In this document: piece after piece, positions 8,303 to 17,800 of the stretch
Numbering within the stretch: position 1 is the first letter of the stretch
Layout of the letters: every line of letters begins with the position of its first letter
Assembly: GCF_000711235.1 (NCBI RefSeq)
Contig: NZ_JOMI01000004.1
Coordinates: 310,001-374,000 of the forward strand
Reading direction: 5' to 3'
Length of the DNA stretch: 64,000 nt
Source: Prevotella sp. 10(H)
Lineage (GTDB): Bacteria; Bacteroidota; Bacteroidia; Bacteroidales; Dysgonomonadaceae
Program-made: the position numbers and the translations under genes
The notes under the pieces: model-generated
What the model saw: the letters and a program-made list of their open reading frames with translations, nothing else
The model's database searches: none
What the model was told of the DNA's origin: nothing

Positions 8303-10975
8303 TTACTTCACGAACGATTTTACCATTATAGCAGGCTTACTACCCTTATTGATAAGTGTATAGCTATGGGCTGCTGCAGGTATCACGAATGTTTCGGCAT
8401 AATTGAAGTCATATTCCATTCCATCATTTGTCTTTAATGTTACGGAACTGCCTTCAACCAGCATCCAGACATGACATTTATTGTTAGTGCTTATGTTGAT
8501 TTTTTTATCGAAGCGATAGCGGTGAACATCGTAAAAATGCTCTTTGTGTGTAGGTACATGCTCAAGTGTATAGGAATCCGTTTTTTCCAGTATATAAGGT
8601 TTTGATATCAGTTCTTTTGATACTATCTCTCCCTGACGGTCGAAGCGAAGATTATTCATTCCATGCTCTATATTGATTGGACGCGGCTTTCCATCGAGGT
8701 CAAGGCGTAGCCAGTCATACATCTTAAACGTGAATATGTATGGCGCACTGCTTATTTCAAGTACAAGGTTATTCTTACCCGAGGCATGGATAGTGCCGTT
8801 AGGTATAAGATAAAGATCGTGCTTCTTTGCCTTAAAGACCTGTACGAAATTTGGCACATCTATTTCTACCGCTTCTTTTTGGCTATGAATAAGTGAATTA
8901 TGGAATTCTTCCCGATTCACTCCGTCCTGAAATCCAAGATATACTTCCGCATCTTCTTCACAGTCCATTATATAATAGGTTTCATCCTGTGTAAATGGCA
9001 TCCCGAATTTTTCTTTAATATATTCATTGCTGGGATGGCACTGAATAGATAAATTGTCCCCGTCGAACGTATCGAGAAAATCGAAGCGGATTGGGAAATC
9101 GTATTTGAAACGTGCCGCACTATCGCCTAATACTTCTTCATAACTATTATACATGACGAAATCGAAAGAAACTTCCAATACCCGGTTATCACTTTCGAAT
9201 AACAGACCGTTTTCCAGCACCATCAGTTCGAAAGACCATGCCAGATTATCAGCATCTTTACTCAGCCCTTCTATATGATTCATCATCCATGTTCCGCCCC
9301 ATACTCCCGGTTCGAACCACGGGCGCACTCTAAAGAAATTTCGGGACATCGCTGAAAGACCTTTCCTTAAGTCCTCTCCCGACATAAATAGATAATTATC
9401 GATACGCTGTTCGTCTACAATCAAATCTATATAAGGGAGTAGCCTTCTTTTATGATCGTTAAGCACGCGCCAATCTACAAAATAGAAGCGCTTATACATT
9501 TGTTTATTATCCAATACTTTATCAGAACCCAGATTTGTAATGCAACCAGCCCTCATACGGAATTGCATCTCATTTTTAGGAAGATCTACATACACGAGCG
9601 GAGCGTTCCATCCGCATAATGAGGCTCCGCAACCAATCAGAATATTGACATCTGCAGCAGTATCCGGCTTTATGCTTTTGAGTTTTTCCCTATCGAACCA
9701 ATCTATAAGCTGCTTATCCGTTATTTTACCGAATATAGGATCATCTCCCCCAAGGTATGGTTCCAGCATTTTATCTATTTTATCTGGTTCGAGCATGGCT
9801 GCATCGGTATGGAACCATAGGGCTTTTTTTCCAAGTTTAGCCAATTCCTCATCTATATTCTTTATAAATTCATCCCACAAGACGCCTACATATCCATCGA
9901 TAACAACTGTTTTATACTGTATAATCCATGAAGCTAAAGCCTTGCTTCCCGCATGAATTTTTCCACTACCGATTGGAAAACCCGGATATATATTGTACTT
10001 ACCCTCCGATGTAGGAGAAACCTTTTCCGGAATCAATAGCTGTGTTGTTTTTCTTTTTTCTGAATCCATTATTTTTTTATCTAATTGATTAATAGCCATG
10101 GCTGCACCTACAATAGGCGCATGTTCCTGAAGGGTCGCCATTTTAATTCTTACATCTCCAAAGCCTGCTTCTTTGATAAGATCAGTTACTATATTCAGAA
10201 ATAGATCGGAAGCTTTTGCTATATTGCCTCCAATAATAAGCGACTGTGGTTTAAAACGATGAAACCATTGAATCATCAGATTTGCCAGATTATTTGAGAA
10301 TTTGTCGAATAATTCCAACGCAATTAAATTTCCGTTTCTGGCTTCGTCTGCTAATTCCTTTACTCCCGCAATTGGCTTTCCTGTTCGTTCGTACCAGGTA
10401 TTAGTAAACCATCGGGTAGATAATTTGTCATCGGCAATGCCATCTTCTACCGGACAATTATATAAATAGCCATTCCGGGGAACATCTTCACCAGAAGTCT
10501 GAGGTAGCCCTTCAATAAGAAAAGCCGAGCCGAAACCTGTACCCAACGATATAAAAATCGATTTTTTCCCCAAAGTATTATCCGCATAATATTCGCCTAA
10601 TGCATGTGCAGTTGCATCGTTTAAAAATACGACAGGTTTTTGTGTATCGGGAAATATATATCTTATGGCTTGCTTTATATTCAACCCGAACAACGACTCA
10701 TATTTGCTGACTCCACCGATTTTTGAAATTCCCCTTGAATAATCGAAAGGGCCCGGTATTGCCACACCTATTCCTAAAATATTCATATCTACAGACTGAT
10801 GAAGAATATCAGCAATAAATGATTGCCAACTATTAATTATTTCTGAAGTTGAGGCATGAGGTTCTACTTCCTTTTCAAATACATGATTATTGTATATCTT
10901 TTTTGTTCCGCATTCAACTAGTGCAGCCGAGATGTGAGAGCCTCCGATGTCTATTCCCAAATAGTAACTTATCAT
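8303..10975 (-). CDS. ROK-family sugar kinase fused to class I mannose-6-phosphate isomerase
   Basis: An 890-residue fusion. Residues 1-300 are a ROK kinase: phosphate motif GIDIGGSH (7-14), LNDATAHALGEY with probable catalytic Asp120, SLGTGFGS and IIGGNIAKA. The CxCGxxGC zinc motif of many ROK kinases is absent. Residues ~320-535 are a middle domain I cannot name (VIDGYVGVLWDEF, ILIGCGASLCGW). Residues ~545-890 are a type I phosphomannose isomerase with RPWFEPGVWGG, the zinc-ligand set Gln645/His647 (SIQCHP), Glu665 and His730 (NGTIHASGK), and YDWLRLDLDGKPRP. It could turn mannose into Man-6-P and then Fru-6-P in one polypeptide. An upstream TTG would add 23 residues, but those are rich in Tyr/Ile and would cover the operator, so ATG at 10975 is chosen. 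Confidence 0.85.
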   Translation of the reverse strand: MISYYLGIDIGGSHISAALVECGTKKIYNNHVFEKEVEPHASTSEIINSWQSFIADILHQSVDMNILGIGVAIPGPFDYSRGISKIGGVSKYESLFGLNIKQAIRYIFPDTQKPVVFLNDATAHALGEYYADNTLGKKSIFISLGTGFGSAFLIEGLPQTSGEDVPRNGYLYNCPVEDGIADDKLSTRWFTNTWYERTGKPIAGVKELADEARNGNLIALELFDKFSNNLANLMIQWFHRFKPQSLIIGGNIAKASDLFLNIVTDLIKEAGFGDVRIKMATLQEHAPIVGAAMAINQLDKKIMDSEKRKTTQLLIPEKVSPTSEGKYNIYPGFPIGSGKIHAGSKALASWIIQYKTVVIDGYVGVLWDEFIKNIDEELAKLGKKALWFHTDAAMLEPDKIDKMLEPYLGGDDPIFGKITDKQLIDWFDREKLKSIKPDTAADVNILIGCGASLCGWNAPLVYVDLPKNEMQFRMRAGCITNLGSDKVLDNKQMYKRFYFVDWRVLNDHKRRLLPYIDLIVDEQRIDNYLFMSGEDLRKGLSAMSRNFFRVRPWFEPGVWGGTWMMNHIEGLSKDADNLAWSFELMVLENGLLFESDNRVLEVSFDFVMYNSYEEVLGDSAARFKYDFPIRFDFLDTFDGDNLSIQCHPSNEYIKEKFGMPFTQDETYYIMDCEEDAEVYLGFQDGVNREEFHNSLIHSQKEAVEIDVPNFVQVFKAKKHDLYLIPNGTIHASGKNNLVLEISSAPYIFTFKMYDWLRLDLDGKPRPINIEHGMNNLRFDRQGEIVSKELISKPYILEKTDSYTLEHVPTHKEHFYDVHRYRFDKKINISTNNKCHVWMLVEGSSVTLKTNDGMEYDFNYAETFVIPAAAHSYTLINKGSKPAIMVKSFVK

Positions 10976-11015
10976 AATAATAACCGGGCTTATAAAATAA
11001 ATGCTTAAATGTCCA

Positions 11016-11029
11016 TATGTATATACATA
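11016..11029. promoter_or_regulatory. Likely GntR (HutC-type) operator
   Basis: TATGTATATACATA is a perfect 14-bp palindrome with core GTATATAC, which fits the GT-N-TA-N-AC pattern reported for HutC-subfamily GntR regulators. It sits between the divergent kinase-isomerase and gntR genes and could control both. Confidence 0.6.
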
Positions 11030-11093
11030 CACAAAATAAATCATAGTATTTTAGATAACCAAAAAATTAATAATAAATTTGAAGAAAAAATTA

Positions 11094-11834
11094 ATGAATA
11101 TGAAGATATCAATCAATCATAATAGTCCTGTTCCTCTGTATGCACAAATAGAAGAACAGTTGAGAAATATAATCAAACTACCCGAATATAAGAATGGAAA
11201 AAGATTGCCGAATGAGGTGGATTTAGCCCGGCAACTGGGCATATCTAGAAATACATTGCGACAGGCGATCAACAAACTTGTTTTTGAAGGATTATTAACA
11301 AGGAAGAAAGGTGTAGGTACGGTGGTAGAAAAGACATCTATCAGTTCGAAAGCAAAGAACTGGCTCAGCTTCTCTCAGGAAATGAAGGCTTTGGGCATAA
11401 CCCCTACTAATTATGAACTGCATATTTGTTGGGAAAAACCAACAGAAGATATATGTATCTTTTTTGATATAAATGAGAACACAAATGTTCTCAGGCTCGA
11501 CCGGCTGAGGGGAAATCCCGAATATCCTTTCGTCTTCTTCCGCTCATTCTTTAACCCACGTATCGGACTCACTGGCAACGAAGATTTTTCACGTCCTTTA
11601 TATGATATATTAGAGAAAGACTATAATTCTATAGCAAAGATATCGAAAGAAGAAATAAGTGCTTTGTCAGCGGACAAATTTCTGGCAGAAAAGCTAAAAG
11701 TAAAAGTAGGAGACCCTATACTCAAACGTAAACGTTTTGTGCTCGATCCCGGAGGCCGCGCTCTGGAATGGAATGTGGGCTATTACCGTGCTGATAGTTT
11801 TACATATACATTGGAGTTTGAAAGGACTATTTAA
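11094..11834 (+). CDS. GntR-family transcriptional regulator, HutC type with UTRA domain
   Basis: About 246 residues. The N-terminal winged helix (VPLYAQIEEQLRNII, then RLPNEVDLARQLGISRNTLR and GLLTRKKGVGTVV) is followed by a UTRA ligand-binding domain (residues ~75-240) that in this subfamily senses sugars or sugar phosphates. It is divergent from the kinase-isomerase gene with a palindromic operator between them, so it probably represses that locus and itself. A TTG at 11079 is in frame, but ATG at 11094 or 11100 is more likely. TAAATTTG at 11074-11081 is a possible -7 element and would leave a very short leader. Confidence 0.88.
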   Translation: MNMKISINHNSPVPLYAQIEEQLRNIIKLPEYKNGKRLPNEVDLARQLGISRNTLRQAINKLVFEGLLTRKKGVGTVVEKTSISSKAKNWLSFSQEMKALGITPTNYELHICWEKPTEDICIFFDINENTNVLRLDRLRGNPEYPFVFFRSFFNPRIGLTGNEDFSRPLYDILEKDYNSIAKISKEEISALSADKFLAEKLKVKVGDPILKRKRFVLDPGGRALEWNVGYYRADSFTYTLEFERTI

Positions 11835-11911
11835 ATTTGCAAAGCCTAGTGGAACTAAAAATGGTTTTAAGCATCCGAACGAATAACTTAAAACCATCTA
11901 AATAATTTCTG

Positions 11912-11983
11912 TGACCCTGGCGGGAATCGAACCCACAGCTAAGGAACCGGAATCCTTTATTTTATCCATTAAACTACAGGGCC
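11912..11983 (-). tRNA. tRNA-Arg (CCG)
   Basis: The reverse complement folds as a cloverleaf of 72 nt: acceptor GGCCCTG paired with CAGGGTC, anticodon stem AAGGA/TCCTT with loop TTCCGGT (anticodon CCG), and T-loop GTTCGATTC; no encoded CCA. CAAAAATA at 11996-12003 is a TAnnTTTG match on the minus strand, just upstream of the 5' end. Confidence 0.93.
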
Positions 11984-12054
11984 ATATAGGCGACACAAAA
12001 ATATAAAATAATTCTTATCTTTTTGATCTAATTCTGAAAAACAATCATAAACCT

Positions 12055-13878
12055 TTAGCGGTTGCCAAGATCGATATACATATTCTGGAAAAATGTTTTC
12101 GCTTCTTTCTCCAATTCCGGATTACCATTTTGATTTATAATTTCCTGCTTATCATTATCATATGTTACTGTACCTGTACTATCGGTCATACAGAAACCAT
12201 TTACATAAGAGTAAAAAGCAAATTTACGGCTATCGGGATTAAGCATGTCCGTACTGAATCTGAAATCCTCGTATTTCAGTTTCATCTGAGATAATAATGT
12301 TGCTGCCAGATCATTCTGCGAACCATAATCGGATATTACACGCGGTTCTTTGACAGCTCCACCCAGCCATATCATCGGTATACGGAATCGCTGCGGATCG
12401 CTGTTATTCAATCCTCCGGGGTAGGACTGCATGGCGTGGTCGGCAACAAATATGATCAGGGTATTATTCCATAATGAAGAATCGGTTTTCAGCTTATCAA
12501 CAAAACCGCCCAAACATTCGTCTGTGTAAGAAACGGCATTCAGAAACGGCTCTTCAAATTTATCTACCGGCACATCAAAGGGCTCATGGCTACTGAGTGT
12601 AAGTACAGTTTTGATAAATGGCGTTTTTTGCTCTTTAGCCGTTAAATCATAATACACTCGGTCTATAAGATATTTGTCGGGTGCACCCCATTTTGTCATC
12701 CGTTCACTCAACGGAAAATCCTTATCTGAGAATACATCTTTAATACCGCAAGCCCCTACAAAATAAGACCGCATATTGGCGAAATCAGCATCACCTCCAT
12801 AATAAAATGATAGGTTTTCGTATCCTATTTGCTTTAACTCCCTTGTTATAGTAGGCAGATTCTCCGTTTTCTGCGGGTATTTCATTATCGCAACAGTTGG
12901 ATGGGCCGGATAGCCGCTTAAGATAGACACCAATCCCCTGTCAGTCCTAAAACTGTTTGCATAAAAATTATCGAATAAAATGCCTTCTTTTGCAAAGCGG
13001 GTCATATTTGGAGCCACAACAGAATCTAAGGCTGCAACCGAAGAAAAGCTTTCCAAAATAAATAATATTATGTTAGGACGGGAAGTATTCAATAATTGCG
13101 GAATACTATCATTGTGCGGATGACTCATCAGTTTATCAAAAGATGCAATCGCCTCATCCTTATCATAAAACTGATATTGTGATGCGAAATTATCCGATTT
13201 GAAGAAAGAGTACATCAGATTGAAATGCGGATTAATAGCAGCATGATTCAAGAACATATTATCGCTAAAGTATGCCTTACCTACATTCATTGTCGATACG
13301 GTTACTCCGCCACGTATAGGCAAAAACAAAGCGCCCGTCAGCAAAACCATAACCAGACAAGTCTTCCAAATATCCTTGGGTACAGTAAGATGAAGAACTT
13401 GCTTCCTGATTATAAATATATAGCCAATATAGATAATTGCAAAAAATACGGCAGACGCCAAAATTCCCGAAAGTATTTCAAGTCCCGATGCACTGGCAAA
13501 AGTTTCCTTCGGCTTTTGCAGATAAAGAAAAACCGAGGAATCGAAATGGAAACCCCAATATGGATATACCACCAGATCGACCACCGTTATTATGGCTACC
13601 AGCGACAGGAAAATAGCAAAATAAACATTCATTATTTTAGCTATCAACTTAGGTTTAAGCCAGATTGAAGAAATAAGGATCAAAGCCGGAATGGCTGTCA
13701 AATATCCGCTCATTGACATATCGAGTGGCAATCCATGATATATTGCCTGTAACGCATCGGAAGATGTTATACCACCGCCCATTGCCGAATGCAAGAGCAG
13801 AAAAGCTATCTTCCCGATACAAAAGACAAGTATAAAATAGAGGAATATGGTAATAAGTAGGAATATTCTTTGTTTCAT
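12055..13878 (-). CDS. LTA synthase/sulfatase-family membrane phosphotransferase
   Basis: A 607-residue protein. About five membrane helices fill residues 1-200, and a periplasmic alkaline-phosphatase-superfamily domain fills ~260-590. Metal and nucleophile motifs are visible: NIILFILESFSS, FRTDRGLVSILSGYPA with the predicted nucleophile Thr near residue 310, and FVADHAMQ. Family members move phosphoglycerol or phosphoethanolamine onto envelope glycans or lipids, or act as phosphatases. A Gram-negative Bacteroidetes has no lipoteichoic acid, so the acceptor is unknown. It is monocistronic, and the tRNA-Arg gene lies downstream on the same strand. Confidence 0.82.
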   Translation of the reverse strand: MKQRIFLLITIFLYFILVFCIGKIAFLLLHSAMGGGITSSDALQAIYHGLPLDMSMSGYLTAIPALILISSIWLKPKLIAKIMNVYFAIFLSLVAIITVVDLVVYPYWGFHFDSSVFLYLQKPKETFASASGLEILSGILASAVFFAIIYIGYIFIIRKQVLHLTVPKDIWKTCLVMVLLTGALFLPIRGGVTVSTMNVGKAYFSDNMFLNHAAINPHFNLMYSFFKSDNFASQYQFYDKDEAIASFDKLMSHPHNDSIPQLLNTSRPNIILFILESFSSVAALDSVVAPNMTRFAKEGILFDNFYANSFRTDRGLVSILSGYPAHPTVAIMKYPQKTENLPTITRELKQIGYENLSFYYGGDADFANMRSYFVGACGIKDVFSDKDFPLSERMTKWGAPDKYLIDRVYYDLTAKEQKTPFIKTVLTLSSHEPFDVPVDKFEEPFLNAVSYTDECLGGFVDKLKTDSSLWNNTLIIFVADHAMQSYPGGLNNSDPQRFRIPMIWLGGAVKEPRVISDYGSQNDLAATLLSQMKLKYEDFRFSTDMLNPDSRKFAFYSYVNGFCMTDSTGTVTYDNDKQEIINQNGNPELEKEAKTFFQNMYIDLGNR

Positions 13879-14095
13879 CGGAGAAAGTATATTTATTATC
13901 GGGAAACTAACCGCGGATAATAATACTTAATATATGTAACTGCACGTCAGATTTCCCTTAATTGATGTTTTTGACTGCTTACATATTACAAAGATAAGAT
14001 ATATCTAAAAAAATTAAGATTCTTTTATGGAATTTCAACATATAATACCTCTATTAAGTGTAAAAAGGAAGTTTAACCCTTAAAATAATAATATC

Positions 14096-14728
14096 ATGGC
14101 TAGTATAGATACTAATAACGGCAACGACGGAAAGAAAGGTAAACCGAGCAGAAAAACATTAAGAGTGGATTTTACTCCAATGGTGGATATGAATATGTTG
14201 CTTATCACATTCTTTATGTTCTGTACCACGCTGAGTATACCACAGGTTATGGACCTTGCAATGCCGGCAAGTAGTGGAGAAATTAAAATCCCGGGATCAA
14301 AATCTGTTACTGTAATTCTTGGTGAAGATGACAAAGTATATTATTATGCAGGAGTTGCTGACTATGATGATTATACATCACTAAAAGAAACCGACCAAAC
14401 CGGATTAAGAGCAATGCTTCTTGAACGTAACAATATAGTGGCTTCTAAGATTAAAGCATTAAAACAAAAATATTACAGAAAAGAAATAAATGAAAACGCA
14501 TTAAAGCAGCTTATATCCGAAGCTAAAAAGTCTGATGAAGGGCTGAATGTAGTTATCAAAGCCACCAAAGATTCCAATTACAAAAACCTTGTAGATGCAC
14601 TTGACGAAATGCAGATATGCGGCGTGGATAAATACTCTATAGTAGACTTGCAGGAAGGCGATAAGTTCCTGATGGACAACCTTAAACAAAATGGTGCACT
14701 GACTGCAATGGCTCAAAGACCTGAATAA
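14096..14728 (+). CDS. ExbD/TolR-family proton-channel subunit
   Basis: A 210-residue protein with a short Lys-rich cytoplasmic N-terminus, a single membrane helix holding FTPMVDMNMLLITFFMF (the conserved Asp near residue 31 is the proton-carrying residue of the family) and a periplasmic domain. ExbD works with ExbB to power TonB or similar envelope machines. It is longer than E. coli ExbD (about 141 residues), with a charged helical insert around residues 115-150. No exbB or tonB is adjacent, which is unusual. Confidence 0.85.
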   Translation: MASIDTNNGNDGKKGKPSRKTLRVDFTPMVDMNMLLITFFMFCTTLSIPQVMDLAMPASSGEIKIPGSKSVTVILGEDDKVYYYAGVADYDDYTSLKETDQTGLRAMLLERNNIVASKIKALKQKYYRKEINENALKQLISEAKKSDEGLNVVIKATKDSNYKNLVDALDEMQICGVDKYSIVDLQEGDKFLMDNLKQNGALTAMAQRPE

Positions 14729-14760
14729 GAAACAATCTTCTCACTCTTATACATAATTGT

Positions 14761-14798
14761 AAAAGGCATGGCTTACTAAATGATAAGCCATGCCTTTT
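14761..14798. terminator. Bidirectional terminator
   Basis: AAAAGGCATGGCTTA and TAAGCCATGCCTTTT form a perfect 15-bp stem with an 8-nt loop between the convergent exbD-like and activase genes. A/T-rich ends suit termination in both directions. Confidence 0.88.
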
Positions 14799-14818
14799 CT
14801 ATCCGTAGGTCAATTTTA

Positions 14819-17800
14819 TTATATCATAAAATGAAGGCGATTCTGTAGATTTACTTCCGCAATACCTCCGTCGATATCCAGATACAGGATATTCATATTC
14901 GGATAAATCTCTTTCATACGTTTCTCAACACCTTTTGCAACAATATGATTGGCAATACAACCGAACGGTTGCAGGCAAACTACTTTGTTGACTCCTTTAC
15001 GGGCATAGTGGGCAATCTCGCCCGGTATCAGCCAGCCTTCGCCGAACTGGTTAGAAAGGCTTAACACCTCGGATGCAGCATCAGCTTTTGCATAAATAGA
15101 TTCAGATGCTTCGTAGAATTTGAACTTGCTCAGTATCTTTTCGGCTTTCTTCACCTTACCATTGATATACCACCAGATAACAGGCTTCAATGTCTTGGAG
15201 AAAATAGATTCTTCAGCCAGTCCGTTTTCAACATTCACCTTACTGTTTACGAAAAACTGGGTAAGGAAGTCGAGTAATGGCGGAGTAGAAACTTCTACAT
15301 TCCTTGAGCGTAACCATTCCGTAATATTTGCCTGAGCGTAATTGTTATACTTCACAAAAATTTCGCCTATCAACCCGACTTTAGAGAATTCCCTGTTATA
15401 AATTGGTACATTATTGAAATCTTCGACAGCCTCTTTCAGTAAGCGGAATAAAGTCTTTACATCCTTTGCACGCACCGCGTCTATACCACGCTCTATATAG
15501 AAATCGAATACTTCTTTCGAAGCCCCTTCTTTCTTCTCGCGTACCGAAATAGCGCTATGCATCTGTTGCAATCCGTCACCATACAATACCAGCGGAATAG
15601 CCAGCTTCGCTATCTTCTTCCACTCGAGGTTGAACTCACTTTCCCCGTTCTGGTATGTATCTCCCGAACTAAGGGCAATGACCGGAATATCATTAAATCC
15701 GGCATTCTGTAACCCCATTTTTATCTGGGCTATATAGTTTGTGGCACGGCATTGACCGCCTGTTTGCGTAATAGCCAATACTACATCTTTGACATCATAA
15801 TTTCCTGACTGTAAAGCGCTGATTATATCACCGAGTACCAGTGTAGACGGATAGCAAACTTCATTGTTCCCGTACATCAATCCGAGGTCGGCAGACAGTT
15901 TATTCGACTTTGGTAAGTTCTCTACTTTCAGACCTAATAATTCACCCAAAGCAGGTGCAAAAGGAGATATAAAGTCGCAAAGCCACGGAATCAGAATCGT
16001 CTTATTAGCGTCTTTTGCTTTCTTATACGGAACAGAATAACCGTTATACTGAGCCGATGTCTCTACGTCCAATAACTTCACGGCTTTCAGCGATTCCACC
16101 AATGAACGCAAACGTAGACGGATAGAACCCGGACTGGCAATCTCATCGATACGCAGCACCGTTATATTTTTGCCAACCGCTTTTAGTATGTCGCGCGTTT
16201 CATCCATAAAGAACGAATCGGGCCCGCAACCGAAAGAGTTAAGTTGTATCAGTTGTATATTCTGTGGAAGCTTAGCTACTTCCATAGCAGCCTGTACCAC
16301 GCGGTTAGGATAAGACCATTGCGAAACGATATTCAGCTTGCCGAAACCGTGGCTTTCCGGCTTACGGAACACATCGTCGGTGAGAACTGTTACACCTAAA
16401 TCGGAAAGAATCTGACCAACTTTCTGATGAATCAGCGGGTCAGTATGGTAAGGGCGTCCGGCAACAATAAATAATAGTTCACCGCTTTCGACAGCCTTAT
16501 CCAGCATTTCTTTCTGGAAATCATAAAGGTCTTTCCTCAATCCGTTCTTTACTACCAATGCTTTTTGGAAAGCCTTTTCAAATACCGATTTGGAAACACC
16601 TATGCCTGAAAGATAATTGAAGCATCCTTTAAATAAAGCCTTATCACTGCTGAAAGTAACAACAGGCTTATCGAACGGAATACCGTGCCTGCACTGAGGG
16701 TCTATCGAACTTTCTATTACATCGGGATAACCGCTGACAACAGGACAGTTAAATGAGTTGGACGCCTGCCCGAACTCTTTTTCTTCTTTGGGTACAATCG
16801 GATAAAATATCCGGTCTACTTTCTGCTCTATCAATGCCAAAATATGCCCGTGCACCAGCTTGGCAGGGAAACATATATTATCCGACATCACCCCGCCTAC
16901 CCCTTTCTGATAGAGAGGAAAAGTCGATTCGGGTGACAAACGCACATTGAATCCGCATTCCGACAACAGCGTATGCCAGAACGGATAATTGTCGAACATA
17001 TTCAGTACACGCGGAATACCGATAGTACGCCCGCGCTCTATATTTTCTGCATTTACAGGACGACTGAAAAGTATTTCATTCTTCCGGTCGAATGCGTTAT
17101 AGCCCTCTTTACGGGCTACATTTTTATTGTAAAATACCTTTTCGCATTTATTTCCCGCATAGCTGATATTGCCGTTATTGAATTTGAAGCGGAGCACCGA
17201 ACAAAGATTGGTGCAGCCTTTACAGGTAAGCTCTTTAGAATCGATAGTACTAACATCAAACAAGGCTTCCTGTCCGGCAAAAGACGTATCATTTTTACCC
17301 TTTTCCCACAAACGTTGAGAATAAAGCGCAGCGCCCAGAGCACCCATAAGTTCGGGATGGTCAGTAGAACTTACTGTCTTCCCCGACAGCATTTCCAGTG
17401 CACGGTAAACAGCATCGTTACGGAATGTACCACCCTGAACCACAATATGGTCACCCAACAAATTCAGATTAGATATTTTCAGTACTTTGAACAGGCAGTT
17501 CTTCACTACCGAATAAGCTAATCCCGCTGCAATATCGTCATTCCCGGCATTCTCACGAAGCGATTGCTTTACCTTAGAATTCATAAACACGGTACAACGC
17601 GAACCCAGATCACTCGGATATTTTGCAAGGCAGGCAGCACGGGTAAAGTCTGCCAGTTCCATGTTCATTGTCGTGGCAAAATTCTGCAGGAACGAACCGC
17701 AACCGGCCGAGCAGGCTTCATTCAGTTCGATATTGGATATCAGCCCGTTGCTGATAAATATAGATTTAATATCCTGCCCGCCAATGTCTAATACAAATGA

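Noticed and set aside
8303-11044. Longer start of the kinase-isomerase at 11044
   Set aside because: It uses TTG, adds 23 hydrophobic residues before the conserved GIDIGGSH start and would include the operator.
12055-13878. Lipoteichoic acid synthase function
   Set aside because: Family is right, but a Gram-negative Bacteroidetes makes no lipoteichoic acid, so only a general phosphotransferase call is given.
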